Positions 31,121 to 41,876 of a stretch of 64,000 nucleotides of DNA are shown here, one piece after another; position 1 is the stretch's first letter; each line of letters opens with the position of its first letter. Under the pieces are notes generated by a model that did no database searches, had not been told where the DNA came from, and worked only from the letters and a program-made list of their open reading frames with translations. A program made the translations under genes and the position numbers. Origin of the DNA: Limnephilus marmoratus (taxonomy: Eukaryota; Arthropoda; Insecta; Trichoptera; Limnephilidae); contig OU862928.1 of the NCBI GenBank assembly GCA_917880885.1, forward strand, positions 8,327,721 through 8,391,720, written 5' to 3'.

Positions 31121-31870
31121 TTAAGCTAGTGCTTTTACAAGTGAGATCATAAACCCAATTATTAGTAGATAAAAATTCGATAATCTTTGGGTAATCTCTT
31201 TTTCAAAATTTCGTTTGACAATCGTGGAGTCAATTACCTTAACATAAGTATTGAGGTAAATGATTGTTAGAGGGGGGTGGTATTTATCGATTGGAAGAAT
31301 CATTTCATCAGAGGCATAAACATTAACACTAGAAGAATCTGTAAAGACAAGATCGAGAAGACGAGAATTGATGTTATACACATGGTTTTTCTGATGCAAA
31401 TTTAAAAAGTTGGACATTTCTATAATTTCATGGGAGCCATGATTGATGTTGTCCGGGCTCGAGGAGGCGATATTCTCAATGTCCCATCTAATATTTGGAA
31501 GGTTGTAGTCACCCATCAGAATAAACGTAGCATCAGGAAATTTTCTTCGCATAGTTTCAACTTCAAGGTGGTGATCTTTATATGTTTGCAGGCCGGAGGA
31601 TGGTGGTATATATGTGCAACCGATTATAAGTTTTTGTTTTTTTAAGGAAACCATTACAAATACTTGTTCAAGATGTTTGTGAAGGCATTTCAGTTTCCTC
31701 GAATTCAGTTTAGTTGACACAGACAATAGTACGCCGCCACCTCTTGTTTTATTGCCGGAACTTTGATATCTGTCGTTTCTGTAAATGAAATGATAAAAAA
31801 AACCCAGTTCTTGTTCGTTTATATCAGCATTCAGCCATGTTTTAGTAAGGGCATAAATTTCGTAATTCAT
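31121..31870 (-). pseudogene. LINE-A apurinic/apyrimidinic-type endonuclease domain
   Basis: On the minus strand the frame shows TKTWLNADI (usually TETWL), RGGGVLLSVS, YIPPSSGLQTYKDHHLEVE, FILMGDYNLPNIRWD and LLDLVFTD, the ordered motifs of the LINE endonuclease that nicks target DNA. The expected SDHY catalytic block reads DKYHPPL. The frame is open for about 250 codons but the domain is not connected to an intact RT. Confidence 0.8.
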
Positions 31871-32267
31871 TGTTGGTATTGTAGATCTTAGGTCTTGAAG
31901 TTTCGTTCTCAGTCCTCTTACATTTTGATAGTATATTTTAAGTTTGTTGGTCAGTTTTTTGGATTTAATCTTACAATTGTTGGGTGATTAATGAAATACT
32001 TGATTGTAATATCTTGCTCACCTGGTGATTGCCTATTTTTTAATTCGATTCTTAAATTATTTAGATAGTTCCTTTGAGCAACTGATTGGTCAGGGCACAT
32101 GCGGATGTTATTCTTCAGCGCATGTTTTTTGCCAAGTAGGATTTTCGGCCATTTAGATTCCGGGAACTCGACTTTTACACCCCTTGGTTTGTTGTTATCC
32201 CTTTTCCCGATTCTGTAAACTTTCAGGTCAAGAGAATTGGTGGGGTTATCCAGGTCGAAATGATTTT

Positions 32268-32636
32268 TTAAATACTGGTTGTGTCGTCTTTCATAATATC
32301 AGTCTGGGTTATTGCTTCGCTTTCGGGAATGTTACAGATTATAATATTTTTTTCCCTTAAATTTTGGTCATTCATTTCAGCAATAATCTCACAGACGTTA
32401 TTTGGTTGCAAATTAGTAGTGGTTACAGCAGGAGGGATATTTTTGTACACTGATAATTCACCTTCTAGTGTAGCCATTCTTGGTGCCATTTGGCCTATGG
32501 ACCCTAGGATATTATTAGTTTTGGGCATTATTTTTGCAATTTGCTCCTTTGTGAATTTGTTATTGGGATCCATAACAATATTAGTTAGTGCATTAATTGC
32601 GTCTTGTGCTAGGGATATGTATGTCTGTGCATCCAT
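32268..32636 (-). pseudogene. LINE-A ORF1 fragment
   Basis: Minus-strand frame starting MDAQTYISLAQDAINALTNI and including NLREKNIIICNIPESEAI, the start of the RNA-binding (RRM-like) region of CR1/L2/Jockey ORF1 proteins, preceded by a helical coiled-coil-like stretch. It breaks off after about 122 codons. Confidence 0.7.
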
Positions 32637-32641
32637 ATTTA

Positions 32642-32961
32642 GTTAGAATTTAGGTAAATAAAAATTAATAGTAGGTTGAACTCCCCCGATTACTAGCTAG
32701 CAGTCAGGAATAATGTTCGCTTTCAAGTAGTAGTGAGTAAGTATCAGTATCAGTACTTCAATTACTAGGCGTGCGGAAATGCAGGTTATCTGCCTTTGGT
32801 GTAACAATAATATTAAATACTGGATGTGAGTAAAGTTATTATTATTATTTGTTATTAAAACTTCAGGCTACTGATTTATTGTTGATAACACTAAGAAATT
32901 ATCAGATTCACAACTTTCGCACTGGAACACAATGGCACAAGAATAGTGTGTTTTAAGCTTT
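32642..32961. other. LINE-A upstream/flanking sequence
   Basis: No coding sequence seen. It may be the LINE-A 5' untranslated region or flanking DNA. I found no target duplication to mark the boundary. Confidence 0.3.
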
Positions 32962-33445
32962 ATTTTAAACTAGCTTTTGCCCCCGGCTTCGCTCGCACAG
33001 TATTAAGGGGGTACCCACAGCGCCACCTCCACCTTCCCTATACCCACTCCAATCCCCCCTCCTCCCCTCCCCTGCCCCTCAACCCTCTCCCCCCACCACC
33101 CTAAAACTCCCCTCACCCCTCACCCTCCCCCACAACCCACAACCCTCCACCGTCCCCCACCCCCCTTCCCTCACCTCCTCCGCCCTGCTTCCACATCCTA
33201 TCCCCCCCTCACCACCCCTCCATACCCGTTACATTCATTTTTCAGACAGCTCGCGTTCCACCTATTGCAATTTTTGTATATAAATTTCATAATGCCAGAG
33301 CTCTAAGCTATAGCCTATAGCCTATTCTGACGTATGAGCTATATTATTGTAAAGTTTCATTCAAATCCATTCAGTGGTTTTCGCGTGAAAGAGTAACAAA
33401 CATACATCCATACAAACTTTCGCCTTTATAATATTAGTAGGATAT
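32962..33445. mobile_element. SINE/RTE-tail-like repeat
   Basis: It starts AACTAGCTTTTGCCCCCGGC followed by TTCGCTCGCAC, and ends with TTTCGCGTGAAAGAGTAACA and TATAATATTAGTAGGAT, motifs familiar to me from short interspersed repeats in many insect genomes. The middle (33010-33230) is an expanded C-rich tract. No open frame. The class assignment is from memory of such motifs and uncertain. Confidence 0.6.
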
Positions 33446-33509
33446 TTTGTGGACGGAAATAATACGTGACTGATTTAATAGATTTAATTTGATTTAATAG
33501 ATTACTTTT

Positions 33510-33600
33510 GGAGCTTTCAGCTTTAACTTTGAGCTTTAAGCGTTGAGCTTTATGCTTTGAACTTAAGCTTTGACCTTTAGGCCTTGAGCTTTTGCTTTAA
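33510..33600. repeat. Degenerate (GAGCTTTAAGC) minisatellite, locus 2
   Basis: Repeats of TTTGAGCTTTAAGC-type units, the same motif and orientation as 21873-22015. Like that locus, it lies close to a SINE-like repeat. Confidence 0.7.
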
Positions 33601-33842
33601 TTTAAAAATGTTTCCGCTTTGCAATAAAATCCAAATAAATGTAATATTTGTAAACGTATTGAATTTTCCTAATAAAACAACTACGTCAAGCAAGAGATGC
33701 AACGGAATTCGATGGGTAGTTGTATTATGAAATTTCTCGTAGGTGGTGACACTTTGGGATTGGAATTGGGTATTTTTTAAATTTTTTTACATTAACTCCA
33801 CACAGGAGGCCCTGAGGAAAATAATTTACCTCAGGGCCTATG

Positions 33843-34548
33843 TCATCTGGGATGCTGTGTGGAGGGTCTTTTTGAGGAGAGGAAGGAATGAACATTGGTC
33901 TTGAAGAGACCCATGTTGTAGGAAGGAGGAAACACAGAGGCCGGCAAATCATTCCACAGCCGAGCTGTTGAACACAAGAACGAGTCGAAGAAACGACCCG
34001 TTCTCATGTGACAAATGTCAACTGTGTACAAATGTTGGGCTCGCGTTTGGCGTGTTTCCCGACTATGCACCGGTGCCGAAGGGATCAATGATGCTAGTTC
34101 CTCGGAGCATCTTCCATTGTAATACCGGTAGAACAAGGATAGCATTCCCACCCGACGCCTGTGCTCTAAAGATTGCAATCCGTCTGTTAAGATGGGAGAA
34201 TCTATCAAACGGACCGCCCGTTTCTGCACAGAGTCGAGGGTATTTTTCAGCTATTTTGGAGCTCCAGACCAGAGGTGGCTGCCAAATTCAACCGTGGGGC
34301 GCACTTGCGATTTGTACAGGGTTAGCAGTTGTGTACTATTAAAGTATCTGCGGGCCCCGTACAGTACGCCCAGTTTTTGGGAGGCTAACTTTACTCTGGC
34401 TTCGATGGAGCCCCCATACCTGAGCTGGTCACTTAGGGTTACACCAAGCATATCGATGGAGGGCCTGTTCGGAAGATTGCTTCCGTTGAAAGAGACAAGA
34501 TTTTCATTTCGATCCCTTTTAGACGTAATCAGACAAGATTGGGTCATT
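33843..34548 (-). pseudogene. LINE-C ORF2 C-terminal part
   Basis: Minus-strand frames include SCLITSKRDRNENLVSFNGS, VTLSDQLRYGGSIEARVKLA and SLFYRYYNGRCSEELASLIP, ending in ASVFPPSYNMGLFKT. These match the copy at 62870-63580 closely. A frameshift near 34240 separates two blocks. Confidence 0.85.
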
Positions 34549-34553
34549 GAAAC

Positions 34554-34826
34554 TGTAATGTCCAATGTTTGCAGGCAATACTGGGCCCTTTATCTCCAGT
34601 ATTCCTCTAGGATTTTTTCAAGGTTATTATTTAAACACGTAGTACTTTTATACACGGAAACTGTTTAATAGAATATAATAGTACAATGTTGGCTGTAAGC
34701 CGTCTGACGAGAAAGAGGGCGCGCGAGATCTCCGCTCGCTATTATATCGTACCGATGTTAGGTCGCTTCGGCTAGGTTCGGTATTTCCGAACCTACCCGA
34801 CAGATTAACATATTACCAACACTACA
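34554..34826 (-). repeat. 3' LTR of the gypsy-type element
   Basis: 273 bp, begins TGTAATGTCCAATGTTTGCA and ends ACACTACA on the plus strand (it is read in the other direction). It contains a GC-richer patch with GCGCGCGAGATCTCCGCTCG. Four single-base differences from the partner LTR are seen in the first 120 bases. Confidence 0.92.
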
Positions 34827-34842
34827 TCTCTCCCTCCTTCAA
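34827..34842 (-). other. Polypurine tract
   Basis: On the minus strand GAAGGAGGGAGAGA directly precedes the 3' LTR. It is the expected plus-strand primer for LTR element reverse transcription. Confidence 0.7.
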
Positions 34843-34918
34843 CTCTGAAGCTACTTATTTAAATATTTCACACTTAAATAACAATTAACATAAATTATAA
34901 TACTTCATAAATATAATT

Positions 34919-36466
34919 TTAAGATACACATAATTCAACCGCGGTGACTGAGAAATTCCACTCTACCCCTTTTTTCAAAAGGTAATGTAGGGGTTCCAGT
35001 ATCGATGACATCCTAGGAATGAAATTCCGATAAAAATTTAGAAAACCCAATAAACTTTTCAATTTCTGTACGTCCGTAGGATACGGAGCGTTTTTTATAG
35101 CTTCAAGTTTGTTTGGCTGTGGTTGGATTCCGCTCCCTGAAATTACATACCCCAAAAATTCAACCGATTCTACAAAAAAATCGCATTTATCCGTGTTGAC
35201 CCTTAACCCGCACTCTCGTAAACGCGCGCACACTGCCTGTATATTATTCACTAAATCCAGTTCGTTGACCCCCGAAATGATGATATCGTCTAAATAGAAT
35301 GCCACTTCCTTCAACCCCTGAAGACAGCTTGCTATAGTCCTAGCGAAGATCGCTGGCGCTGACTTAAAGCCAAAAACTAGTCTGTTATATTGAAATAACC
35401 CTAAATGCGTATTTATTGTAGTATACTTTTTGCAAAAGTCAGCTAATTCTAATTGTGAGTAAGCCTGTCTTAAATCTAGTTTAGCGAACACTTTACCCGA
35501 ACTTACTTTGTGAACAACTTCATTTATGGAGGGAAGTGGGTACCTTTCCAAGTCCGTCATGAGATTTAAAGATCTCTTGTAGTCCACGCAAATCCTAACA
35601 TTCCCGTTCTTTTTAATTACCGGTATAATTGGAGACGCGTATTCACTGCTGGTTACCGGAGAAATGATACCATCAGCTACCATAGTTTCTAATTCTCTCT
35701 CAATTTTTTCCTTAATAGCGAACGGAACCGGCCTCGCATTAAAAAAAACAGGACGAGCTTCCTTGTTCACTTTGAAACTCACTTTATGTTTACTGAATTT
35801 TCCCAGCCCCGGCGAAAACACGTCTGGAAACTCGTTGTAAATCATTTCAATTTTGTCTTTGATTGTTGAAACCGAATTATCCATCACTGGAACTATCTTC
35901 AGATTAGAAGCCTCCATGAAATCCCTACCCACTATCAATTCCGAGCCATTAATCACAACAGTAAATAATAAATTATTTTTAATATTATTGTATTCTACGG
36001 TAAAACAAGCACTGCCTACAAGATTAAGTGGTTTACCATCGTATCCAGATAAAGTACGCTTATCAGGTGACAATGTTACATCCCTAAAATAACGGTTGAA
36101 AATAAAATCAGGCATGACCGACATACTTGCGCCTGAATCAATCATAGCGGAACATTTTAATTTATTAATTATTACATTAGCCCTAAACGGATTAATGTAA
36201 GAAATACTATTAATAACCTTATCCCGGGATTGTTCAAAAATCGGATAAACATTGTGATTCCTACAGAATTTCTTCAAATGCCCTACTTTGTGACAATTAA
36301 AACATTTTGCATTCTTAAATTTACAATATTTTTCTAAATGTGTTTCACCGCAAATGGTACATTTTTTATTACTCGAGAAACCCCTCGGCTCGGGGCTTTT
36401 TGACCGCGAAGGTGACCTTCGGAAACCTTGAGTTTTATCTTGAGTCTTCCCGGCGAATTCGAGCGT
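34919..36466 (-). pseudogene. Gypsy-type pol fragment: zinc knuckles, protease and RT; RNase H/integrase deleted
   Basis: Same frame as gag, separated from it by one TAA at 36467-36469. Two CCHC-type knuckles come first (CTICGETHLEKYC, CFNCHKVGHLKKFC), then the aspartic protease with MIDSGASMSVMP, then the RT with EYASPIIPVIKKNGNVRICV, FAKLDLRQAYSQLEL, FGFKSAPAIFAR and the catalytic YLDDIIIS. After LLGFLNFYRNFIPRMSSILE the frame ends at 34919 in unrelated residues, marking a deletion that removed RNase H and integrase. The copy could not replicate by itself. Confidence 0.9.
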
Positions 36467-37045
36467 TTAATGGAATTCGCCGCCCGACGTCCCTACGGAA
36501 ACTTCTGATTTAATTTCCGAAACCAGATTGTCTAAAGCTGAAACCGTTATTGGTAATTCTTCCATTTTGTTAAACGTTAATTTATTCCCCTCGAGAAAAA
36601 ATTTCTCCTTGGCTCGGCCCGGCAAAATGCCGATTGCGAAAACATCAGCTAAACATTCCGGTAATCGCGTTCCGAACTCGCAAAACGATGATAATCCCCG
36701 TAAACGCACTGCAAAATCCCTGACTGATTCACCATGTGATTGCTTGGCCTGATAAAATTTTTCTCGTTCCTTGAACACCGATCGCGGTCTGGAACAATGT
36801 TTCTCAATTAATTCTATTAACTGATCGAATGCCACGTCTGTAACTTTAGAAGGAAAACATAAGTTGATCAAAAGAGTTAACGTCTCCGCTTCTAGAAGAT
36901 TTAGCAAATATGCGCGTTTCTGTGAAGCATCTAACTTAATCGTTTTTGTGTCATCACGAATTAGTAGGAACTGTTCTAACCTCAGGCGAAACAAACTCCA
37001 ATCCCTATTAACGTGAGAGAACCTGGAAATTCCGCCCGATTCCAT
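36467..37045 (-). CDS. Gypsy-type gag-like protein
   Basis: 192 codons from the ATG at 37045 (MESGGISRFSHVNRDW); an upstream in-frame start at 37126 is GTG, so I prefer the ATG. The central part (QFLLIRDDTKTIKLDASQKR, LIELIEKHCSRPRSVFKERE, FYQAKQSHGESVRDFAVRL) is the capsid-type region found in Ty3/gypsy gag proteins, which would package the element RNA. It lacks zinc knuckles because the TAA at 36467 cuts the frame just before them. Confidence 0.85.
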   Translation of the reverse strand: MESGGISRFSHVNRDWSLFRLRLEQFLLIRDDTKTIKLDASQKRAYLLNLLEAETLTLLINLCFPSKVTDVAFDQLIELIEKHCSRPRSVFKEREKFYQAKQSHGESVRDFAVRLRGLSSFCEFGTRLPECLADVFAIGILPGRAKEKFFLEGNKLTFNKMEELPITVSALDNLVSEIKSEVSVGTSGGEFH

Positions 37046-37202
37046 GATCGCACACACCAAAAAAAAAACACACCCGGCAACAATAACACCTTCCAGAAAA
37101 AAACAAGAAACAAAACAACCTGACACCAGGAACCGGCGCCTATGCAGTCCAGGCGCCCAGCCGCTTCCAGGAATATCAATGCTTCTTCGCTCCTGACTGA
37201 AT

Positions 37203-37371
37203 ACCGGGCTGGCCCTAGTTACCCAGGGTCCCGTTATTTCCTCTTCTCCACTGTATTACCGGGCTGGACCTAGTTACTCAGGGTCCCGTAATTTCCTCTT
37301 CTCCACTGTATTACCGGGCTGGACCTATGTAGTTACCCAGGGTCCCGTAATTTCCTCTTCTCCACTGTCTC
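37203..37371. repeat. Three tandem 55-bp repeats in the element leader
   Basis: Units begin ACCGGGCTGG at 37203, 37258 and 37313. The third is a few bases longer. They lie between the primer-binding site and gag and could be a leader or regulatory array. Confidence 0.85.
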
Positions 37372-37515
37372 CTATTATGCCCTGAGAATCTCCTGATGGA
37401 TGGCACTTCAGCGATGCCCCAAGTGATTTATTGTCACCTTCGGGAGATTTTTGCAAGTCACGATCCCTGAACCCAATCGACTTGCCGCAATCTGATAAAC
37501 AGTCAACCGTGTATT

Positions 37516-37532
37516 CCTTTTCAGCTGCGCCA
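37516..37532 (-). other. Primer-binding site
   Basis: Two bases inside the 5' LTR, the minus strand reads TGGCGCAGCTGAAAAGG, which has the TGG start expected for the 3' end of a tRNA. The same TGGCGCAGC core follows the candidate LTR at 60448-60702. Confidence 0.6.
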
Positions 37533-37534
37533 CT

Positions 37535-37807
37535 TGTAATGTCCAATGTTTGCAGGCAATACTGGGCCCTTTATCTCCAGTATTCCTCTAGGATGTTTTC
37601 AAGGATATTATTTAAACACGTAGTACTTTGATACACGGAAATTGTTTAATAGAATATAATAGTACAATGTTGGCTGTAAGCCGTCTGACGAGAAAGAGGG
37701 CGCGCGAGATCTCCGCTCGCTATTATATCGTACCGATGTTAGGTCGCTTCGGCTAGGTTCGGTATTTCCGAACCTACCCGACAGATTAACATATTACCAA
37801 CACTACA
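37535..37807 (-). repeat. 5' LTR of the gypsy-type element
   Basis: 273 bp, same ends as the partner LTR. Differences seen: GGATGTTTT for GGATTTTTT, AGGATA for AGGTTA, TTTGAT for TTTTAT, AAATT for AAACT. Confidence 0.92.
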
Positions 37808-37812
37808 GAAAC

Positions 37813-38630
37813 ATTAAATTCAACGAGATTATTTTTACCCCAAGAGAAAACACTCTCGAGGTAACCGTCCATTCTTTGCTTCAAAGCCTTACGAGCTGTT
37901 GGAGTTTGTGAGCCCTTTGGGGGCTTGTCAAACAAAAAGCTATCATGAACTGTACTGTCATCCGCGTAACAATGAATTGGTGCACATGACAAAAGGTCGT
38001 TGATGTGCAACAAAAACAAAGTCGGAGACAGAACCGATCCCTGTGGGACGCCAGCAATTATTGAGTTTGAGGAAGAGATGAAACCATCGACTACCGTCTG
38101 AATCGACCTCTCCCTCAAGAAGTCGGCAATCTACGTACACAAGGATGCGGGAAGTCCGTAAGAATGCAGTTTGTTGACAAGTCCTCGGTGCCAAACCCGG
38201 TCAAAGGCCTTGGAGATGTCCAGTGCAACCGTTTGGGTCTCACCGAAACGTTCCAGGCATCGCCCTCAAACATGCGTCACATACGCGAGAAGATCACCGC
38301 ACGAGCGGTTCCGCCGGAATCCGTATTGACGGTCGTTAATAATTTTGTTCTTCTCGAAGTATGTGAGCAGTTTGTCGTTGATCACACGTTCCATCACCTT
38401 AGACAGAACTGATGTGATCGCTATGGGGCGGTAGTTGGCCGGGTTGGAGCGGTCCCCCTTCTTTGGAATAGGATGGATAACCGCTTTTTTCCAACCAGAG
38501 GGCACAGAGCCAGTCTTCAGGGACAGTTTAAAAAGCTTCGTCAAAATTGGAGCTATTTCTGCAGCGCACCTTTGCAGTACCAGGGCAGGTATTCCGTCAG
38601 GCCCACTAGCTTTATTAACATCTATGGTAT
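37813..38630 (-). pseudogene. LINE-C ORF2 RT part
   Basis: Minus-strand frames with SGPDGIPALVLQRCAAEIAP, KAVIHPIPKKGDRSNPANYR, NDRQYGFRRNRSCGDLLAYV and, after a frame change near 38120-38270, AGVPQGSVLSPTLFLLHIND and IHCYADDSTVHDSFLF (intact ADD). The stretch joins the C-terminal part across the LTR element. Confidence 0.85.
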
Positions 38631-38934
38631 GGGAGGGATAATCTAATAAGTTAATATATCGATGGTTACAATAGATAGTGGCCATTTTAATGGTTCATAA
38701 AATCTATTTTAAAATATGAAATCGTCGTGATTTTTTGGTTTTTGTTATTCGCATTTCTTCAATATTATGTTACCTACCTGCCTGAAGAACATATTTTGTC
38801 ATTGAGATAGTGACGTTTCTTTGGAAAAAAAATAGTATAATGATACCGTATTTGAAAGATTAAACAAAGTTACAACAAATATTATGTTATTTATAATTAG
38901 TTCGTTTAATTATTATTTATAATTCGTTATAATA

Positions 38935-39140
38935 ACTAGCTGACCCGAGGAACTTCGTACCGCCTCAGAATCAATAACTGTTGAATTAAATTAAGTTTTT
39001 TATTAAGTTAAAAATTACACAATGAAGCAATTATCGATGCCCAAATGTCCGTGTTTTTTTTTGTCAGTATCAGTATACGGATTTATATTTTTTGTAATTT
39101 TCTTACTTTTCCACTTACTTACAGGAATTTTTAAAAGGAA
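38935..39140. repeat. Possible RTE/SINE relic
   Basis: AACTAGCTGACCCGAGGAAC followed by TTCGTACCGCCT is reminiscent of the start of common insect interspersed repeats. The remaining sequence is AT-rich and unassigned. Confidence 0.35.
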
Positions 39141-39149
39141 GCGGCTACG

Positions 39150-39625
39150 GGTGCCGCCGCTCCGAGAACCATTTATTGGATAACCAACACCTATGCCATA
39201 GGTCACCCCAAGTGGTTCGCTACGTTTGGTGATTTAGCAGGGGTGCCCGGGTTCATGAGGTGCCTTTTGTGCGGGTCTTGGCGGCGGATGCGTCTGCCAA
39301 CCTGCTGCGTGGCGGGTCGGATCGAGAGAGACTGGTTGAGGGAGGCCTTTTAACATTTCCAACCGGATTCTCTCGATCAATGGGTCGAAAGAGCCCGGCT
39401 GAAAAGGTCAAGGTAAAAGGTCGATTCCGGTCAAGGCAATGGCCTTGCACCGCAGTTGGAGGGATGGATTCACTCCCAGATACACTAACCTCCAGACTCC
39501 TACCCAACCCTCATGCCTTTTTCCTTCCCAGAACTTCCTATCCTACCCTTCCTCAAAAAGACCCTCCACACAGCATCCCCTAAGATGACGTAGGTCCTGA
39601 GTGGAGCTTACGTAAAAAAAATGGG
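39150..39625 (+). mobile_element. SINE-like element with LINE-C tail, copy 2
   Basis: Plus-strand copy: 5' module (GGTGCCGCCGCTCCGAGAAC, TTATTGGATAACCAACACC, GTGGTTCGCTACGTTTGGTG), a middle part with an insertion-like expansion (39260-39470) relative to copies 1 and 3, then CCCTCCACACAGCATC and the LINE-C tail, in which most of the palindrome is deleted. A-rich end near 39617-39625. Confidence 0.6.
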
Positions 39626-41450
39626 TTTCATTTCAGAGATTTATTATTATCGTATTTTTCCTTTGGAGGGGTGCAGAGACATACGTTCACCTTTTGTCTC
39701 ATTTTCGACAATTTACATTTACAGCCTTACTAAAAAAAAACCACAGCAACACCGATAACCTGTATTATTGCAATAACATAAATAAACCCTGTAGACGCTA
39801 GATCCCAATTTGTTACTAATAACGTTGCATCCGCGGCCGCGCTGTAAAAACGCATTGAAGATCTGACAACATTGTAAATGGTATTAATTTACTAGGAAAG
39901 AATGTTGTTTTAATTTTTCTCCGCCAGGGCCCATTATTGGCGCGCCTATGCATTAATTCTCAACGGCACCGCGATGAAGACAGCCCGGTGTGTTTTTATG
40001 GCGGAATGTCAAAAAATTTTGTTAGTGCCTAAATGTTGTGATTTTACTTAATAATTTCTATTGTAGTGACGAATTTACTCTTCTATTCACATAATTGATA
40101 CATTTACTATGTTATGTGTGTGTATCAGTTTAATCAAGTTATTGTACAAACGCAGTACTTTCAAAGTTGGACTGTCAGAATATTGTTCTATAGAACTATA
40201 GATAGGTTACTTAAAAGATAAAATTAACATTTTAAGATCTTTATTTTAAGAGAATTTCTTAAAAGTGATATTTTTTAATAATATTAATATCTAATACATG
40301 TGTTCGTAAACCTATCAAAGAAAGTAACGTCTTTAGAGATGCAAGAAATCTGTTTGAAATGCCGTTATTATTTCTAAGTTATTTTTTTGGCAATAAAAAA
40401 AACTTTGAAATTTTTTATTATTTTTTTATTGTTTGCACGAGGAAAAAGTGAGGTGATAGTTTCCTTCCAAATTTATTACATAAAAGGACTGTGTTTTTGA
40501 AATTTTGATTTTTTTTTAATATTTGGGTAAGAAATTTTTTTCCATTTTTTTCCGAGTTTGGATCTTAAAATATGGCAGTTTTTGAAAACTAAAGTGTATT
40601 TTAAATACACAAATCTAAAAGGTAATTTTATCTAGTTTTCATAAATGGTATTTGTTTTTACGACACCTTCAAAAATAAGAAATATATAGAACATTCAAAA
40701 TATTTTGGAAAAATTTCAAATTTCGTTAGGATATCATTACAAAACAGAGATAAACTACCCTCTCAGGCCGTGTAAACCAAGTGTATTTTTTTCAATGAAC
40801 AATTTTTTAATTAGTAATGTTTTCACATCCGCGGTCGTTTGTCAATTAAATAAAATTTTCACTGGGTTTTTTAGTAAGGCTGTTAGTGTGTAAGAAAGAG
40901 GGGCAGCATTATATGATTAAGAACAAAAGCAAAACAATCATCACATTGACATTAATTTGGCGTTTTTGAATTTTTGGAGTTCACGCACAGTTAAATATTA
41001 TACCTATCACAATACTGCTGCAGTTCTTTCAAAATATGAGAATTCGTTCCACACAAAATGTATGAAGAAAAGATTTCTCTTCATAACTTTCTTTTTGGTG
41101 AATTTTTGCTGTTTTAATAGTTATTCTGTTATCCGGGGCGGAGACAAATCCAACAAATCAAAGATCATCAAAATGGGTCCAGCCGATCTCCAGTTATAAA
41201 TAGTGTAACTAACCCGACATTGTTTTATATATTAAGATAATAATGTTTTTTATTCCAGGATGCGAGGAGGATAGTGCAATCCCACATGTCCCGTATAATT
41301 ATACATATTTACACAACAAATTTTTAAAATAAAGAGAATAGGAAAAAAATAGCAAAAAATAAAAAAATAAATAAATAATCAAACGTATGTAGAGCGTGGT
41401 CTGGGGTGAGATCGGGCCCAGCGCTGACTTAGGAGTGGCGTTTGGTGCTG
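39626..41450. other. Unassigned AT-rich DNA
   Basis: No gene recognised. Several short open frames (for example 40705-40893 and 40957-41199) lack known motifs and have no supporting context. From about 41460 to 41590 there is a copy of the dispersed motif GTTGATTAGTCAGACATCTC seen again near 51230. Confidence 0.35.
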
Positions 41451-41775
41451 GAACGCTAATGTATTAGGCATGTCTATCATCCAGTTGATTAGTCAGACAT
41501 CTCCAAATACTATGTTTTGAGATAATGATTAAAGCAATATTCGAATACTCGCCATAAATCAAATTTATAAACGCACCAGATTTAAATGTCCGGGTTTAAT
41601 TTTCCACACAGGAAAAACTAAACCCTTTCATACACTTCCCAAATGTTCAACTGGTCAACCCACGCTATGCAATTGCACTATATGTATAAGTATTATAAAT
41701 ACAAAACAATACAAGAACAACATGTCAACCTACTAGAGACCAAATGGGAAAATAATTCACCGACTCGAGATATTT

Positions 41776-41876
41776 TCATATCAGAGGGTTCGGCTCTGTG
41801 GAATTCCTAATTGAACCTATAAATCCTACTGATCCCTCAATATAAATATTTAAAAAATCTTTTGTAATCCTACATG
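41776..41876 (-). pseudogene. LINE-D C-terminus
   Basis: After the hAT-N1 duplication, the minus-strand frame continues RITKDFLNIYIEGSVGFIGS and stops at 41776-41778. It directly continues KMQKSVILNTC from the other side of the hAT insertion. Confidence 0.7.

Larger units (their letters stand above)
22016..32641 (-). mobile_element. LINE-A: CR1/L2-like non-LTR retrotransposon copy, split twice
   Basis: One minus-strand LINE can be followed from its ORF1 fragment (32636) through the endonuclease (31870-31121) and start of the RT (30781-30385), then across a 3.8-kb interruption to the RT core (26553-25838), across a hAT insertion (22940-25829) to the C-terminal domain (22939-22370), and finally to a 3' end with GCCC..GGGC and ATTT repeats near 22022-22060. 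Protein sequence is continuous across both interruptions. ORF1 and RT style suggest the CR1/L2 group. The copy has many frameshifts. Confidence 0.75.
34554..37807 (-). mobile_element. Ty3/gypsy-type LTR retrotransposon, internally deleted
   Basis: Two 273-bp LTRs (34554-34826 and 37535-37807) in direct orientation, with ends TG..CA, are flanked by GAAAC (34549-34553 and 37808-37812). On the minus strand the order is 5' LTR, primer-binding site, untranslated repeats, gag, protease, RT, polypurine tract and 3' LTR. RNase H and integrase are missing. The LTRs differ at about four positions that I can see, so it is young. Confidence 0.93.
33772..38630 (-). mobile_element. LINE-C copy, split by a gypsy-type LTR element
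   Basis: Minus-strand non-LTR element with RT start at about 38625, RT core to 37813, then an LTR retrotransposon (34554-37807), then the C-terminal part 34548-33843 and the 3' palindrome and poly(A) at 33772-33870. The missing endonuclease shows 5' truncation. The LTR element left a GAAAC duplication, and the uninterrupted sequence is available in the copy at 62209-63650. Confidence 0.88.
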
